A stretch of 64,000 nt of DNA. It comes from Halocatena marina. GTDB taxonomy: Archaea; Halobacteriota; Halobacteria; Halobacteriales; Haloarculaceae. The notes below the pieces were generated by a model. That model made no database searches and was not told the DNA's origin. It saw nothing but the letters and a program-made list of their open reading frames with translations. The translations under genes were made by a program, and so were the position numbers. The stretch covers positions 124,001-188,000 of the forward strand of contig NZ_JALLPK010000004.1 of assembly GCF_023276375.1 (NCBI RefSeq). The letters are read 5' to 3'. Shown piece after piece: positions 17,883-26,785 of the stretch. Position 1 is the stretch's first letter; every line of letters begins with the position of its first letter.

Positions 17883-18788
17883 ATGCCCGAGTCTAACGTA
17901 GTCGTTCTCGATGCACCTTCTAATCTTGGATTACGTCCACCGGAAGAAGGGGCCGTACCTGGTTGCTATAAGCTTCCTTGGGCTCTTCGTGACCGTAATC
18001 TCCTTGAGTTAATCGATGCAGCTGACGCTGGCAGTCTAGTCCCGCCGCGATATCGTGCAAACTGGGAACCCGGCGACGGTGATCGTAATGCAGAGTCGAT
18101 AGCGAAATATTCTACTGCGCTGTCAGATAGGTTCGATGAAGCTATTCAAAGTGAACGACAAATAGTGGTACTCGGTGGCGATTGCAGTATCTTGATCGGC
18201 AATATGCTAGCTCTCAAACGACGTGGTCGCCACGGACTCGTCTATCTCGATGCACACAGCGATTACCGGCATCCTGAAAATGCGGAAGCCATCGGGACTG
18301 CGGGAGGTGAGAGCCTTGCGATTGTTACTGGGCGTGGTGATGCACGACTCGTCGACCTTGAAAATCGCGGACCCTACGTACGTGATGAGGATGTGTCTGT
18401 CGTCGGTGTACGTGAGAATGACGAATATATTGATGAACTAGCAGAAATAGGTATCGACACGACTACGAGCCAACAGATGAATGCACTCAGTAGCTCACAA
18501 CTTACAGATCGGATCCTGCGAACCGTAGCACGGAATACTACCGGATTTTGGATTCACTTCGACGTTGATGTCATTGATGCGAGTGAGATGTCCGCTGTGG
18601 ATTGTCCGGAGGAGGACGGCCCATCTTTTAGTGACATTGCTGAACTACTCACGAGATTGCTGTCGTCTCCAGCATGCGTTGGGCTTGAGGTCACGATTTA
18701 CGACCCGGACCTCGACCCGAAGGGTGAATATGCAGATCGTATCGTTGAATGTCTACGGGGAGCGCTTAGAAATAACACCGACAACTGA
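17883..18788 (+). CDS. Arginase/agmatinase/formimidoylglutamase family protein
   Basis: 301 residues from ATG 17883 (MPESNVVVLDAPSNLG); an upstream ATG at 17832 adds a basic, atypical leader. The metal-site motifs are GGDCS (98-102), DAHSD (123-127) and HFDVDVID (225-232). The first motif is GGDHS in true arginases, so the first manganese-binding His is replaced by Cys, as in a side branch of ureohydrolases. The other ligands are kept. It probably hydrolyses a guanidino, formimino or related C-N bond, and its activity may differ from arginase. It stands alone. Confidence 0.75.
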   Translation: MPESNVVVLDAPSNLGLRPPEEGAVPGCYKLPWALRDRNLLELIDAADAGSLVPPRYRANWEPGDGDRNAESIAKYSTALSDRFDEAIQSERQIVVLGGDCSILIGNMLALKRRGRHGLVYLDAHSDYRHPENAEAIGTAGGESLAIVTGRGDARLVDLENRGPYVRDEDVSVVGVRENDEYIDELAEIGIDTTTSQQMNALSSSQLTDRILRTVARNTTGFWIHFDVDVIDASEMSAVDCPEEDGPSFSDIAELLTRLLSSPACVGLEVTIYDPDLDPKGEYADRIVECLRGALRNNTDN

Positions 18789-19092
18789 CGCTCGTTCTGA
18801 ATATATTTGTCTGTGCGATCGAATACATTGGCACAAGCACATTATCTTTCGCGGTAGTGTCTAGTCAAAGTATGAGCAGCTCTTGAAACCAGGTGGTATG
18901 CAAGTCCAACCGCTCACAATTTGCTTAGAATCAGATCCGCTACTGGGATGATGAGAACACCGCGAGCGCCCTGAGAGTGATAGTAACCGACGTCAGTATC
19001 CATCACGAGATGAATAAATACTCGCTGGATAGAACAAATACTCGTATGATAGACAGCGGGTATTAAGATTGATACTGTCATCATCAAATAGT
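18789..19092. other. Intergenic region, nothing recognised
   Basis: Only a 28-codon minus-strand frame (MDTDVGYYHSQGARGVLIIP) reads plausibly. It is too short to call. Confidence 0.35.
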
Positions 19093-19452
19093 ATGTCGGT
19101 AACACTGCCCAACAGCAGCGACGTCGGTATAGCCTCCGAATTGTCCGCCTTCCAACAGCGAATTCTCGCGATTCTTGCAGAAGATGCCCGGTACGGGCTG
19201 GCGATCAAGCGCGAACTTGAGGCATACTCCGGTTCAGAGGTCAATCACGGACAGCTCTACCCAAACCTTGATGAGCTTGTTGAGATGGGCCTCGTCGAGA
19301 AAAGCGAGCTCGACAAGCGGACGAATGAGTACGCGCTTACCGAGGCGGGCCACGACGCCATCACGACACAACTCTCGTGGGTCTTCTCCCGGTTCATCAC
19401 GTCAGACAACCGCGCCGAGGAGATCACAGCCCTCGTCGACGACATCCGGTAA
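19093..19452 (+). CDS. PadR family transcriptional regulator
   Basis: 119 residues from ATG 19093. The winged-helix core reads LSAFQQRILAILAEDARYGL, then AIKRELEAYSG, then the recognition part VNHGQLYPNLDELVEMGLVEK and the wing ELDKRTNEYALTEAG. This is the PadR pattern (tyrosine-proline in GQLYP). It lacks the long C-terminal coiled coil, so it is a short PadR-s1 type. The target is unknown; the frameshifted gene at 19641 follows on the same strand. Confidence 0.8.
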   Translation: MSVTLPNSSDVGIASELSAFQQRILAILAEDARYGLAIKRELEAYSGSEVNHGQLYPNLDELVEMGLVEKSELDKRTNEYALTEAGHDAITTQLSWVFSRFITSDNRAEEITALVDDIR

Positions 19453-19611
19453 TCGAGCGCCGCGATCCCTCGTCTCTCGCAGGTCCATAGTATGGCCGGT
19501 CGTGTTGTCTTTGGTGCATCCGAGTCGTCGAGAGAGTTGCTCGACAGTTCGGATGAAGAAATCAATTGTAAGATTGCTCTAAATAGATGAACTTTGTGGC
19601 GAGTGCTTTTG

Positions 19612-19619
19612 TATAAAAA
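19612..19619 (+). promoter_or_regulatory. TATA box before a broken gene
   Basis: TATAAAAA is centred 26 nt before ATG 19641, an ideal leaderless promoter, although the gene it drives is frameshifted. Confidence 0.5.
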
Positions 19620-19640
19620 CAGATACTAGAAATAACTGCG

Positions 19641-20076
19641 ATGGAAATCGAACTCTCTCGTAGGATTCGCGAGGCAGTCGTTGGACATGCTACCACAAAC
19701 GGCCTTGCGCTCGATGTCGCGTAACCCTCCGCGGAAACGAGTCTGTGGAGCCAGTGAAACTTCTGATGGAGGTGGACGACATATCAGATCAGGGGCCATT
19801 CATGCGAGGGACTATTATTCATAATCCACTTCATGCGCCTTCAGAGGGAGATTCTGGGTTTGAATCCTTACCATAGGACCAGAAACTGATGATCTTCTGT
19901 ACCTTCGAGAGACAGCAGCATCGTTGAAATACGTTCCATTCCGGTTCCATAGCCCGGATCTAACGGAGGAGATGCTGTCCGGGATACGACTCACCTCGAT
20001 AACGATGACAGGAGGTATGGTGTCTTCTGGCTTCGGTCATACGAATCTCGAAGTTGTTGGAACGGATGTTGACTAA
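19641..20076 (+). pseudogene. Hypothetical protein gene with two frameshifts
   Basis: Reading MEIELSRRIREAVVGH from ATG 19641, the frame must shift at about 19715 to continue RVTLRGNESVEPVKLLMEV, and again at about 19870 to continue IGPETDDLLYLRETAAS through MTGGMVSSGFGHTNLEVVG to TAA 20074. Joined, it is about 144 residues of ordinary acidic haloarchaeal protein. Family not recognised. Confidence 0.45.
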
Positions 20077-20171
20077 TCTTATTTGCAGTGACACTCACGT
20101 TGGTTGCCTCCCCATCGTGCTTCTGTTTTGCAGGACCCTCTGAATGATGGCTCAATCTAACCAACTTCAGA

Positions 20172-20819
20172 TCAGGTCCCGGAATGGCTCTCTAACGAAT
20201 TGACGAACTCCTTGATTATTCGTCCTTCTGCCCGGTGCAACACTCCGCTTGCAGCCGAGGAGTTGACCGCAAACGAGTTTGCCAATTCCGTTAGCGTACA
20301 ACGGCGAGGACTGTCATAGTAGCCACGCTCGACTGCTTCAGTGATGAACTCCCATTGGCGGTCGGTGAGTAACTCTTCCGGTAAATGTGATTGCGATAAC
20401 GATTGGATCGTGAATGGAATATTAGCAGCCGCTAATTTGTCTGTATATTCTGCCAATCGTTCGTGTGATGCCGTCATCTCTGTGGATAACCATCCATCTT
20501 GCATTTGGGCAGGAAATTGTGGTATATTTCCCGTCGCTCGAAGTGCACGGTATGGTTCCGCTTCCGGAAACTGATACTGAATCACAACCGTTTGCTCGTC
20601 AGTGTAGACCACCTCATGCGAATCCATCTTCGGTACGTCGTCAAACTGTCGTGCGATCTCTGTCGGATTTTTTGTTGATATTTCTACGAGTCCCAATAAG
20701 CCATCGTCCGTGAGATGACTTGCCAACACTGTAAGTGGAGTCTCCGGAAACTCAGTGGATACACGCGCCAATGGGTCCTTGGACGCTGCTGCATTGAATC
20801 GCAACTGAATGGTTGGCAT
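20172..20819 (-). CDS. HTH_10 (bacterio-opsin-activator type) transcriptional regulator
   Basis: 215 residues. The N-terminal 150 residues form the sensor-like domain shared with the other regulators here (MPTIQLRFNAAASKDPLA, SHEVVYTDEQTVVIQY, DGWLSTEMTASHERL). The C-terminal HTH_10 starts at LLTDRQWEFITEAVERGYYD, followed by the recognition helices LTELANSFAVNSSAASGVLHRAE. It is divergent from a nucleoside hydrolase at 20975, which it may control. Its own TATA box lies at 20842-20850. Confidence 0.85.
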   Translation of the reverse strand: MPTIQLRFNAAASKDPLARVSTEFPETPLTVLASHLTDDGLLGLVEISTKNPTEIARQFDDVPKMDSHEVVYTDEQTVVIQYQFPEAEPYRALRATGNIPQFPAQMQDGWLSTEMTASHERLAEYTDKLAAANIPFTIQSLSQSHLPEELLTDRQWEFITEAVERGYYDSPRRCTLTELANSFAVNSSAASGVLHRAEGRIIKEFVNSLESHSGT

Positions 20820-20841
20820 TGTATCTGGGAATTGCCGATGC

Positions 20842-20850
20842 CATATAAAT
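20842..20850 (-). promoter_or_regulatory. TATA box of the HTH_10 regulator gene
   Basis: ATATAAAT read on the plus strand (ATTTATAT on the minus), centred 27 nt before the start at 20819. Confidence 0.5.
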
Positions 20851-20947
20851 GGATGAATATACTCACGACAGAGCTCACCGATATGTCTCCATCAGTATGC
20901 ACCACGATGGTCCAAACATCACATGGTGGTTTTGCAGAGCAAAATGC

Positions 20948-20957
20948 AGTATACTAC
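20948..20957 (+). promoter_or_regulatory. TATA box of the nucleoside hydrolase gene
   Basis: AGTATACTAC is centred about 23-26 nt before ATG 20975 and supports that start. Confidence 0.4.
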
Positions 20958-20974
20958 TTCATTCGGAGAGGGCT

Positions 20975-21934
20975 ATGAGAAAAAAGGTTCATTTAGACGT
21001 TGACACAGGCAATGATGACGCAATATTGCTAGCAATGATGCTTGCGGCAGAAGACGTTGATGTTGTCGGTGTTAGTACTGTTTGTGGAAACTCAACGCTC
21101 ACCAATACAACTCAGAATACGCTCTCAATTCTGGAATTGTTCGATAGAACAGATGTTCCAGTTGCAAAGGGAGCTGAAAGACCATTCGTTCGAGAGCACC
21201 ATGATGCAGAATGGGTACATGGTGAGAATGGAATTCGAGGTGATCTACCGGATCCCTCAACTAGCCCGGTCGATCAGACTGCGATGGAGTTCATCTGTAA
21301 GCAGGTGGAGACTTATGGTCATCGCCTCACAATCGCAGCTGTCGGCCCACTCACAAATATCGCACTAGCCATCGCCAATAGACCGACTCTCCCTGATGAC
21401 ATTGATGAGTTGTATCTAATGGGCGGTGCGGCGCATACACACGGAAATATAACACCAGTAGCTGAATTCAATTTCTGGGGGGATCCAGAGGCTGCCAGTC
21501 GGGTAATGCAAGATGGCTTCCCACGGATGGTAGGTTTAGATGTAACGAATCAAGCAACTGTTCTTCCTGAATTCATCGACAAACTAGAGGATGCCTCGCC
21601 ACCTCTCGATACTGTCGCTGATTGGTTTGATTATCCAGATGAGCTTATGAATACGGAATATGGGACGAATGTTCCGGCCATCCATGATGGGGTAGTCGGT
21701 GCAGATATTATCGGAAATATATTGGACTATGAATCGTACTACATGGAGGTCGACACTACAGAGGGACCGTCACGTGGTGCCGTTATTTGCGATGTCTTAG
21801 AAACGATGGACACAGAGGTGAACGTCGTCTCTGAAGATCGAAACCGTTTCTCACCTACTGGAGACGTTGCCGAAAGCATTGATATTGATCACTTCAGAGA
21901 AATAATGTCACAAACAATATTAAAATATAGTTGA
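20975..21934 (+). CDS. Inosine-uridine-type nucleoside hydrolase
   Basis: 319 residues from ATG 20975 (MRKKVHLDVDTGNDDA). The Ca2+ site DVDTGNDDA at residues 8-16 corresponds to the family signature DTDPGxDDA. Further hallmarks are VCGNSTLTNTTQNTL, AAVGPLTNIALA and LYLMGGAAHTHGNITPVAEFN. The enzyme splits the N-glycosidic bond of ribonucleosides for salvage. An upstream in-frame ATG at 20849 is rejected because it overlaps the regulator promoter and the TATA box at 20948. It is paired with the divergent HTH_10 regulator. Confidence 0.88.
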   Translation: MRKKVHLDVDTGNDDAILLAMMLAAEDVDVVGVSTVCGNSTLTNTTQNTLSILELFDRTDVPVAKGAERPFVREHHDAEWVHGENGIRGDLPDPSTSPVDQTAMEFICKQVETYGHRLTIAAVGPLTNIALAIANRPTLPDDIDELYLMGGAAHTHGNITPVAEFNFWGDPEAASRVMQDGFPRMVGLDVTNQATVLPEFIDKLEDASPPLDTVADWFDYPDELMNTEYGTNVPAIHDGVVGADIIGNILDYESYYMEVDTTEGPSRGAVICDVLETMDTEVNVVSEDRNRFSPTGDVAESIDIDHFREIMSQTILKYS

Positions 21935-21985
21935 AGGGAGGGCGATGATCTGCACAGATACGAAAGCGAAGATTGTAAACGCCGT

Positions 21986-22237
21986 GTGTCTGTGCATAAC
22001 GAATCCACTAAGTTGGCTTCTGCTCTGACGGAATTTGCGGACAACATCGTACGATGTCGACTCACCACGTTTGGATCTCGATTCGCAGAGGAGGACTTTG
22101 AGACGCATGTGGACGACACGTTTCAGACGACTTTGGCGTACTGGCAGCGCGTTCTCAGTGTCCGACATCCAGCACGCACGTCGGCGACAACCCTGAAGGC
22201 AAGCGCGCATGGGGCGAATCAATCGGACGTATCGTGA
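21986..22237 (+). pseudogene. Broken C-terminal copy of the RadA-like gene at 60.6 kb
   Basis: The frame reads RLTTFGSRFAEEDFETHV, then TFQTTLAYWQRVLSVRHP and SAHGAN. This matches the last 60 residues of the intact protein at 60626-61465 (LTTFGPRFAGEDFETLV, TFQTTLAYWQRVLSARHP, STHGAN), with a small deletion (about six residues) and a different tail. The N-terminal 200 residues are missing. Confidence 0.65.
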
Positions 22238-22383
22238 TCTCGTGCAAGCAATGGGGAAATACTGGACGGACTATCGGCGTGACGATATCTCATGCCCAGA
22301 GTGAAAATTAGGTGGAAGTTAGGTGAGAGCAATTTTCACTGACAACGCGCTCATATGACTGATCTCAGATGAGTATCTGATCC

Positions 22384-22818
22384 TTATCCAAGAGAGGTTA
22401 TAATGCGCCGTGTGCCAGCACCGATGACGAATGCACCGACCCCGACACCGAATAAAACCACGGTGAGAGTGAGATAGAACCCTCCACCCGGAAATTCTGT
22501 AAAGGGGGACAGAATGGCACTGAGGCCCTGTGTGATCACCGTGGTGATGACATGTGCGAGTGCCACGGCAAGCGCGATTCCAGTCGTACTCAGTGCACTC
22601 ACGAGCAGTCCGTCGTTGAGGTAGGCGTTAACCACTGCTCCACCAACCGCGATCAACACTGGCACGTACATGAGTTGCCAGAGGAACGGGACCGCATCAA
22701 TCGACGCCACACCGTACAACGCAAGACTACCGAAGCAAACAGCTGCTGCGAGGCTAAGAAATTGTCGAGAGCGATGCAAGTCGCGACCGAAGAGCATGGA
22801 GGAGTCTTTGACACTCAT
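22384..22818 (-). CDS. Four-helix hypothetical membrane protein
   Basis: 144 residues with four hydrophobic segments (LAAAVCFGSLALYGVA, LMYVPVLIAVGGAVV, STTGIALAVALAHVITTVI, YLTLTVVLFGVGVGAFVIGAG) and short loops. It begins with a charged leader MSVKDSSMLFGRDLHR. An AT-rich element at 22841-22850 lies about 28 nt upstream. Function unknown; no family recognised. Confidence 0.55.
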   Translation of the reverse strand: MSVKDSSMLFGRDLHRSRQFLSLAAAVCFGSLALYGVASIDAVPFLWQLMYVPVLIAVGGAVVNAYLNDGLLVSALSTTGIALAVALAHVITTVITQGLSAILSPFTEFPGGGFYLTLTVVLFGVGVGAFVIGAGTRRIITSLG

Positions 22819-23066
22819 ATCACATCAATTAATTCCCACGCCAAAATATCTATCTCTTAGTCACTGAACTCAAGAAGGTAGTTTATTTATGAAAACATTA
22901 ACAAGATAGCAGAAAATAACCGGAAGGCAGTGGGATAATACCCACCGCCGAGCTCTATTCAGAAGTTGTGACTGCCGTTCTCAATGCATATCGCATCACG
23001 GCTGAGAACCCCACTTGCCTGGCTTCAAACCTAATGGCTTTAACTCGTTTACTCAACAACATATGT

Positions 23067-23585
23067 GTGCCTGGACCGATTTTCATACGGGGCGAGCGTA
23101 TCACTCTCCGGACCGTAGAGAGTGACGACCTGGATTTCGAGAACAAACACCGAAATGATCCACGTATTCGAAAACCACTCACATTCTCGATGCCTCTCAA
23201 CCACGACCAAGCTGAATCGCGCTTTGAACGGCATACAGAGTCAGACGAAAGTGTGAGTCTCTGGATTTGCGCCGATGAGGACCCGGTCGGAAAAGTTGAT
23301 CTCTTCGATATCAACCAAACACATGGAACAAGCGAGATCGCCTACTGGCTTGTTCCCGAGTTCTGGGGCAATGGGTATGCAAGCGATGCTGTTGACCTCC
23401 TTGTTCGATACGCGTTTGAGGAGCGACGCCTTCGAAAAGTGTCCGCTCATGTGCTCGTCGAAAACGAAGGATCACAGGCCGTTCTCGAACGTGCTGGCTT
23501 CCAACGCGAGGGACGCCTTCGTGACGAGCGATACGTCGACGGTGAGCACTGTGACGTGTTTCGTTACGGGTTACTTGCAACCTAG
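23067..23585 (+). CDS. GNAT family acetyltransferase (RimJ/RimL type)
   Basis: 172 residues from GTG 23067 (read PGPIFIRGERITLRTVE), the usual beginning of this family. A TTTAACT box at 23038-23045 lies 26 nt upstream and supports the GTG over ATG 23034 or 22968. The RimJ/L features are DVFRYGLL at the end, EIAYWLVPEFWGNGYASDAV with the acetyl-CoA loop WGNGYA, and VSAHVLVENEGSQAVLERAGF. Substrates of this group are N-terminal amines or small molecules. Its stop is directly followed by transposase debris. Confidence 0.82.
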   Translation: MPGPIFIRGERITLRTVESDDLDFENKHRNDPRIRKPLTFSMPLNHDQAESRFERHTESDESVSLWICADEDPVGKVDLFDINQTHGTSEIAYWLVPEFWGNGYASDAVDLLVRYAFEERRLRKVSAHVLVENEGSQAVLERAGFQREGRLRDERYVDGEHCDVFRYGLLAT

Positions 23586-23586
23586 T

Positions 23587-23759
23587 CGGCGAACTTCGTG
23601 TTACGATTCTTCTATTTCGCGTTTGCCTGCTTGCTGTACTCGATTTGGCGAGCAGTCGATCTTCTTGTGCAGTTCGAAGTGACTGGAGAGTACAACCGAT
23701 CACCGATTGTGACGGCGAACACGGTTCTCACGCTGCTAAAGCGGACTGGAGTTGGCTAG
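23587..23759 (+). pseudogene. C-terminal scrap of the IS4-type transposase
   Basis: The frame LRFFYFAFACLLYSIWRAVD to TAG 23757-23759 matches the end of the transposase in the 15385 fusion (LRFFYFAFACLLYSIWRLVD) and ends with LTLLKRTGVG against LTIAKKTGIG. It starts right after the GNAT stop codon, so one deletion endpoint or insertion edge lies at about 23586. Confidence 0.7.
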
Positions 23760-24179
23760 GGATTGTTTCAAGGCAATGAAGGTTGGGTGAGCAGCGGCAG
23801 CTCTGGTTCGAATCATCGTTAATTCGTCCAATAGTTAGTAGCCTGACCAGAAGCGACGTTTATGGTTTAGTTTGAGACGCTTGTAGAGGGAAGGATTGTC
23901 CCAAATCATGCACCTGGGAACGCTATTGCCTGTGTAGTCTCATCTTCCGGCTCTATTGGTTTTCTAATAGAATCGGCTACGAAGCCGAGATCGCCCATAC
24001 GAACGATTCGACGCTGACAAAATGAGTGAATAAATCATCGCGGAAACCGAGAGATTTACGATTCCTTCGGCTTCCGTATAGTGGCTTACTACTAAGTTAA
24101 CAGTACCTTCATGAATGGCTTGTCTTAAACCCAATATCAGAGCCTAATTTCCGACGAGAACTGTACATGATGAATCGAC
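23760..24179. other. Intergenic region, nothing recognised
   Basis: I find no coding-like frame. A short palindrome CGGCT-ACGA-AGCCG lies near 23965. Confidence 0.35.
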
Positions 24180-24360
24180 TTAGCTGACCTCTGAGCTAGG
24201 TTGGTAGGTCCAAGCCGCCAGACAGAAGATGAGCACACAGAGAAACCACCACGGTCCCCACACGAACGTCTGCCAATGAGCCGACCCCACCCACGCTGGC
24301 AACCATGCTCATCCAGCAACGCCGCTCCCAGTGAAGCTGATATGAGTCTGATTCGGTTTA
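24180..24360 (-). pseudogene. Membrane protein remnant with in-frame TGA
   Basis: The minus strand reads SFTGSGVAG, TGA (24309-24311), then AWLPAWVGSAHWQTFVWGPW and WFLCVLIFCLAAWTYQP, ending TAA 24180. It is Trp-rich and contains one clear membrane helix. The upstream part is lost. Family unknown. Confidence 0.35.
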
Positions 24361-24442
24361 TCATGTGACAGTACTACCGTCTCACGCTTGATAATCTAAA
24401 CTTTCACATAGGACTATGCATGGTACACCGACCAAGCCGAGT

Positions 24443-25117
24443 TCAGGTGATCTGAAACCGAAGATGGGTAACATCAGAAGAGTCTATCACTCTTGTTCGC
24501 TCCAGCTCAATCGGTTCACTGCCAAGCGATTCGAACAACCGGATGCCGTCGCCGAGAATCACCGGCGAAACGTGAAGTTGTATCTCGTCGACCAGTCCCG
24601 CCGCGACGAACTGTTGGACGGTATTCGCGCCACCGACGATCTCGACATCCTGGTCGCCCGCAGCCGCCTTGGCCTGCTTAAGGGCATGTTCGATCCCGTC
24701 GGTGACGAAGGTGAACGTCGTTCCGCCGTCCATTTCGAGCGGTTCTCGCTCGTAGTGCGTGATGACGAACACCGGTACGCCAAAGGGCGGATTGTCGCCC
24801 CAGTGTCCCTCGAACGGATCATCTCCCCACGGACCATCTCCGTTGCTGAACATGCGTCGGCCCATCACGACAGCACCAACGTTCTCGGTCGATTCCGCCA
24901 CGATCTCGGAGTCCCGATTGGTCTTGCCGCCGTCGAGCCCCTGTTGCTCGCGCCAGCTCGCTAGGTCGTACACCCACTTGTGAAGCCGCCCACCCCCGTC
25001 GCCGAGAGGATTCTCAGGGCCATCGTTTGGCCCAGCGATATACCCATCCAGCGATATCGACATGTCCACCGTAACCTTGCCCTGCATGGCTGGCTGTTCG
25101 TTGGTGCTTGTTGTCAT
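24443..25117 (-). CDS. Dihydrofolate reductase family protein (RibD C-terminal domain)
   Basis: 224 residues. It opens with VTVDMSISLDGYIAGPNDGP, the typical first strand of RibD_C/DHFR-like proteins. It continues with VMGRRMFSNGDGPWG, VFVITHYEREP and VEIVGGANTVQQFVAAGLVDEI, and ends LFESLG. The fold binds NADPH. Members near this one are annotated as riboflavin deaminase-reductases without proof. It is the third gene of an ArsR-AHSA1-RibD operon and overlaps the AHSA1 gene by 4 nt. Confidence 0.85.
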   Translation of the reverse strand: MTTSTNEQPAMQGKVTVDMSISLDGYIAGPNDGPENPLGDGGGRLHKWVYDLASWREQQGLDGGKTNRDSEIVAESTENVGAVVMGRRMFSNGDGPWGDDPFEGHWGDNPPFGVPVFVITHYEREPLEMDGGTTFTFVTDGIEHALKQAKAAAGDQDVEIVGGANTVQQFVAAGLVDEIQLHVSPVILGDGIRLFESLGSEPIELERTRVIDSSDVTHLRFQIT

Positions 25118-25620
25118 GGTGATGTTTCCTCGAATTGTTCTACGTACTCAGCTAGATGGTCCAGCGTTTGGATCGCCCCCTCGATGGCTCCAAACTCTTC
25201 CACGCTCTTGTCAAATTCCGCAGCCGACTTGTAGAGTTGCCGCATGGTGAGCTCGGTCTTGGTGTCTTCCTGCTCGACAAAGGTTACGGTCACTTGAAAT
25301 GACCCGGGATCGTTCTCTTCATTCGATCTATGGGTGTAGACCAGTCGCTCGGGTTCTACGATCTCTTCATAGACGATCTCGTTTGGATAATCGACGCCAT
25401 CAGGGCCATGCATGACGAACCGCCAGACCCCGTCAGGCTTGACGTCCATCTCGTGGACGGTGGTGGTGAAGCCGTTCGGCCCCCACCATTGTATCACCTG
25501 CTCTGGATCAGTCCACGCTTTCCACACGCGCTCGCGTGAGGCGGCGAAGGTCCGTCGGATGATTAGACTCGACTCTTTCGTTTCGATCTCCGTTTCGTCG
25601 CTCGTCGCGTTATCTGTCAT
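25114..25620 (-). CDS. AHSA1/SRPBCC domain protein
   Basis: 168 residues from ATG 25620 (MTDNATSDETEIETKE). The upstream ATG at 25695 would overlap the regulator gene in another frame and is rejected. The START-like fold is shown by FAASRERVWKAWTDPEQVI, WWGPNGFTTTVHEMDVKPDG and the C-terminal helix AIEGAIQTLDHLAEYVEQ. Such proteins bind hydrophobic ligands or assist in stress responses, and they very commonly sit next to ArsR regulators, as here (4-nt overlap on both sides). Confidence 0.85.
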   Translation of the reverse strand: MTDNATSDETEIETKESSLIIRRTFAASRERVWKAWTDPEQVIQWWGPNGFTTTVHEMDVKPDGVWRFVMHGPDGVDYPNEIVYEEIVEPERLVYTHRSNEENDPGSFQVTVTFVEQEDTKTELTMRQLYKSAAEFDKSVEEFGAIEGAIQTLDHLAEYVEQFEETSP

Positions 25621-25955
25621 TGGTCTTCGGTCTCCAGATGGTCGGCCAACGCATCGAACCGATCTTCCCAGAAGATGCGGTACCGTGTGAGCCACCCGAA
25701 CGCCTCACTCAGCGGCGCAGCGTCGAGATGACAACGGCGAATCCGGCCATCTTTCTCAACGTCGAGTAAGCCCGCGTCCTCAAGCACTCGAAGATGCTTG
25801 GAAACCGCGGCCAATGAGACATCGTAGGGATCGGCCAGCTCACTGACGCTTTCGGAACCGTCGGTGATCTGTTCGAGGATATCCCGACGGATTGGATGCG
25901 CCAGTGCCTGAAAGATCGCGTCGAGATCCAGGTCGTCTGACGGTTGTTCAACCAT
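25617..25955 (-). CDS. ArsR family transcriptional regulator
   Basis: 112 residues. The winged helix reads IFQALAHPIRRDILEQI, SVSELADPYDVSLAAVSKHL and RVLEDAGLLDVEKDGRIRRC. The metal-binding Cys pair of arsenic sensors is absent, as usual for ArsR proteins coupled to AHSA1 genes. It is the first gene of the three-gene operon and probably autoregulates it. A TATA element at 25979-25988 precedes it. Confidence 0.88.
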   Translation of the reverse strand: MVEQPSDDLDLDAIFQALAHPIRRDILEQITDGSESVSELADPYDVSLAAVSKHLRVLEDAGLLDVEKDGRIRRCHLDAAPLSEAFGWLTRYRIFWEDRFDALADHLETEDQ

Positions 25956-25978
25956 CTAGTTAATCATTTCTTTGCTGA

Positions 25979-25988
25979 GTATTAAACA
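25979..25988 (-). promoter_or_regulatory. TATA box of the ArsR-AHSA1-RibD operon
   Basis: On the minus strand, a TATGTTTAAT-type box is centred about 28 nt before the start at 25955. Confidence 0.45.
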
Positions 25989-26195
25989 TACTGGTTAAAT
26001 AAATTGAAATGCTAATCCGGTCGCTGGTCACATACTGTCTGTAGATTAGAAACAACACCGATGCAGGGAGCTGACACGTACACAAATCTACACAGGTCTC
26101 TATGAATAATGAATGAGGATAGGTAGATTCCAATTCACACATCTATCAATTAGGTACTGGAAATTTAATTCGTAGAAGAGCTATCTCTGCAGCCG

Positions 26196-26409
26196 ATGAA
26201 CCCAGGGGATGGACCCTATAGCGTGAGCAAAAGCCAAAAGTTCTACATGCGTCGGAGTAGAGGTCGGAGCAACGATTTGCGTTATTCTCCTCGTCGCGTT
26301 GCTAGTAGCAAAGATCAGCGCTGGTTCATACGAATTTAGCAGCGAGGCGGCAGTCATCGCCGCGCCTTATGCCATCCTTGCGGGGATGAAATACGACCAT
26401 CCCCCCTAG
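26196..26409 (+). pseudogene. Small membrane protein gene with a frameshift
   Basis: ATG 26196 opens MNPGDGPYSVSKSQKFYMR. One frame over, the sequence continues VGVEVGATICVILLVALLVA, then EFSSEAAVIAAPYAILAG, to TAG 26407. The second frame has no start of its own. A shift near 26250 joins them into a protein of about 70 residues with one membrane helix. The rest of 25989-26195 and 26410-26785 shows nothing. Confidence 0.4.
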
Positions 26410-26785
26410 TCGACCTCTGTAGCATCGAATTCGAATATACTTTCGATTGACCGCGCAAGAGACGAACAGTTTCGGCCAGTGAATCACTGCTAGCGAAGAA
26501 AGAACAATCGAAGTCGACTATTTCTGAACGCGTCAGCCACCCATGAGCCGCGGCACTGTGCCGTTTACCAGAAGTTGAGATTAATCTACTCAATCCATGG
26601 AGTTCGTAATTGACGGATCGATATTTTGCAAATCAAAACCAATAGTCATACTGAAATTAGGTATTATTTCGACAGCGTCTCTTTTCATCCTGTCACGCAT
26701 CCATCAACTACAATCACTTCCAGTCTGCTAGGATCACCTATTTGACCGGCAAATACATTGGTACTATTAAGGACAATAGCAAACG

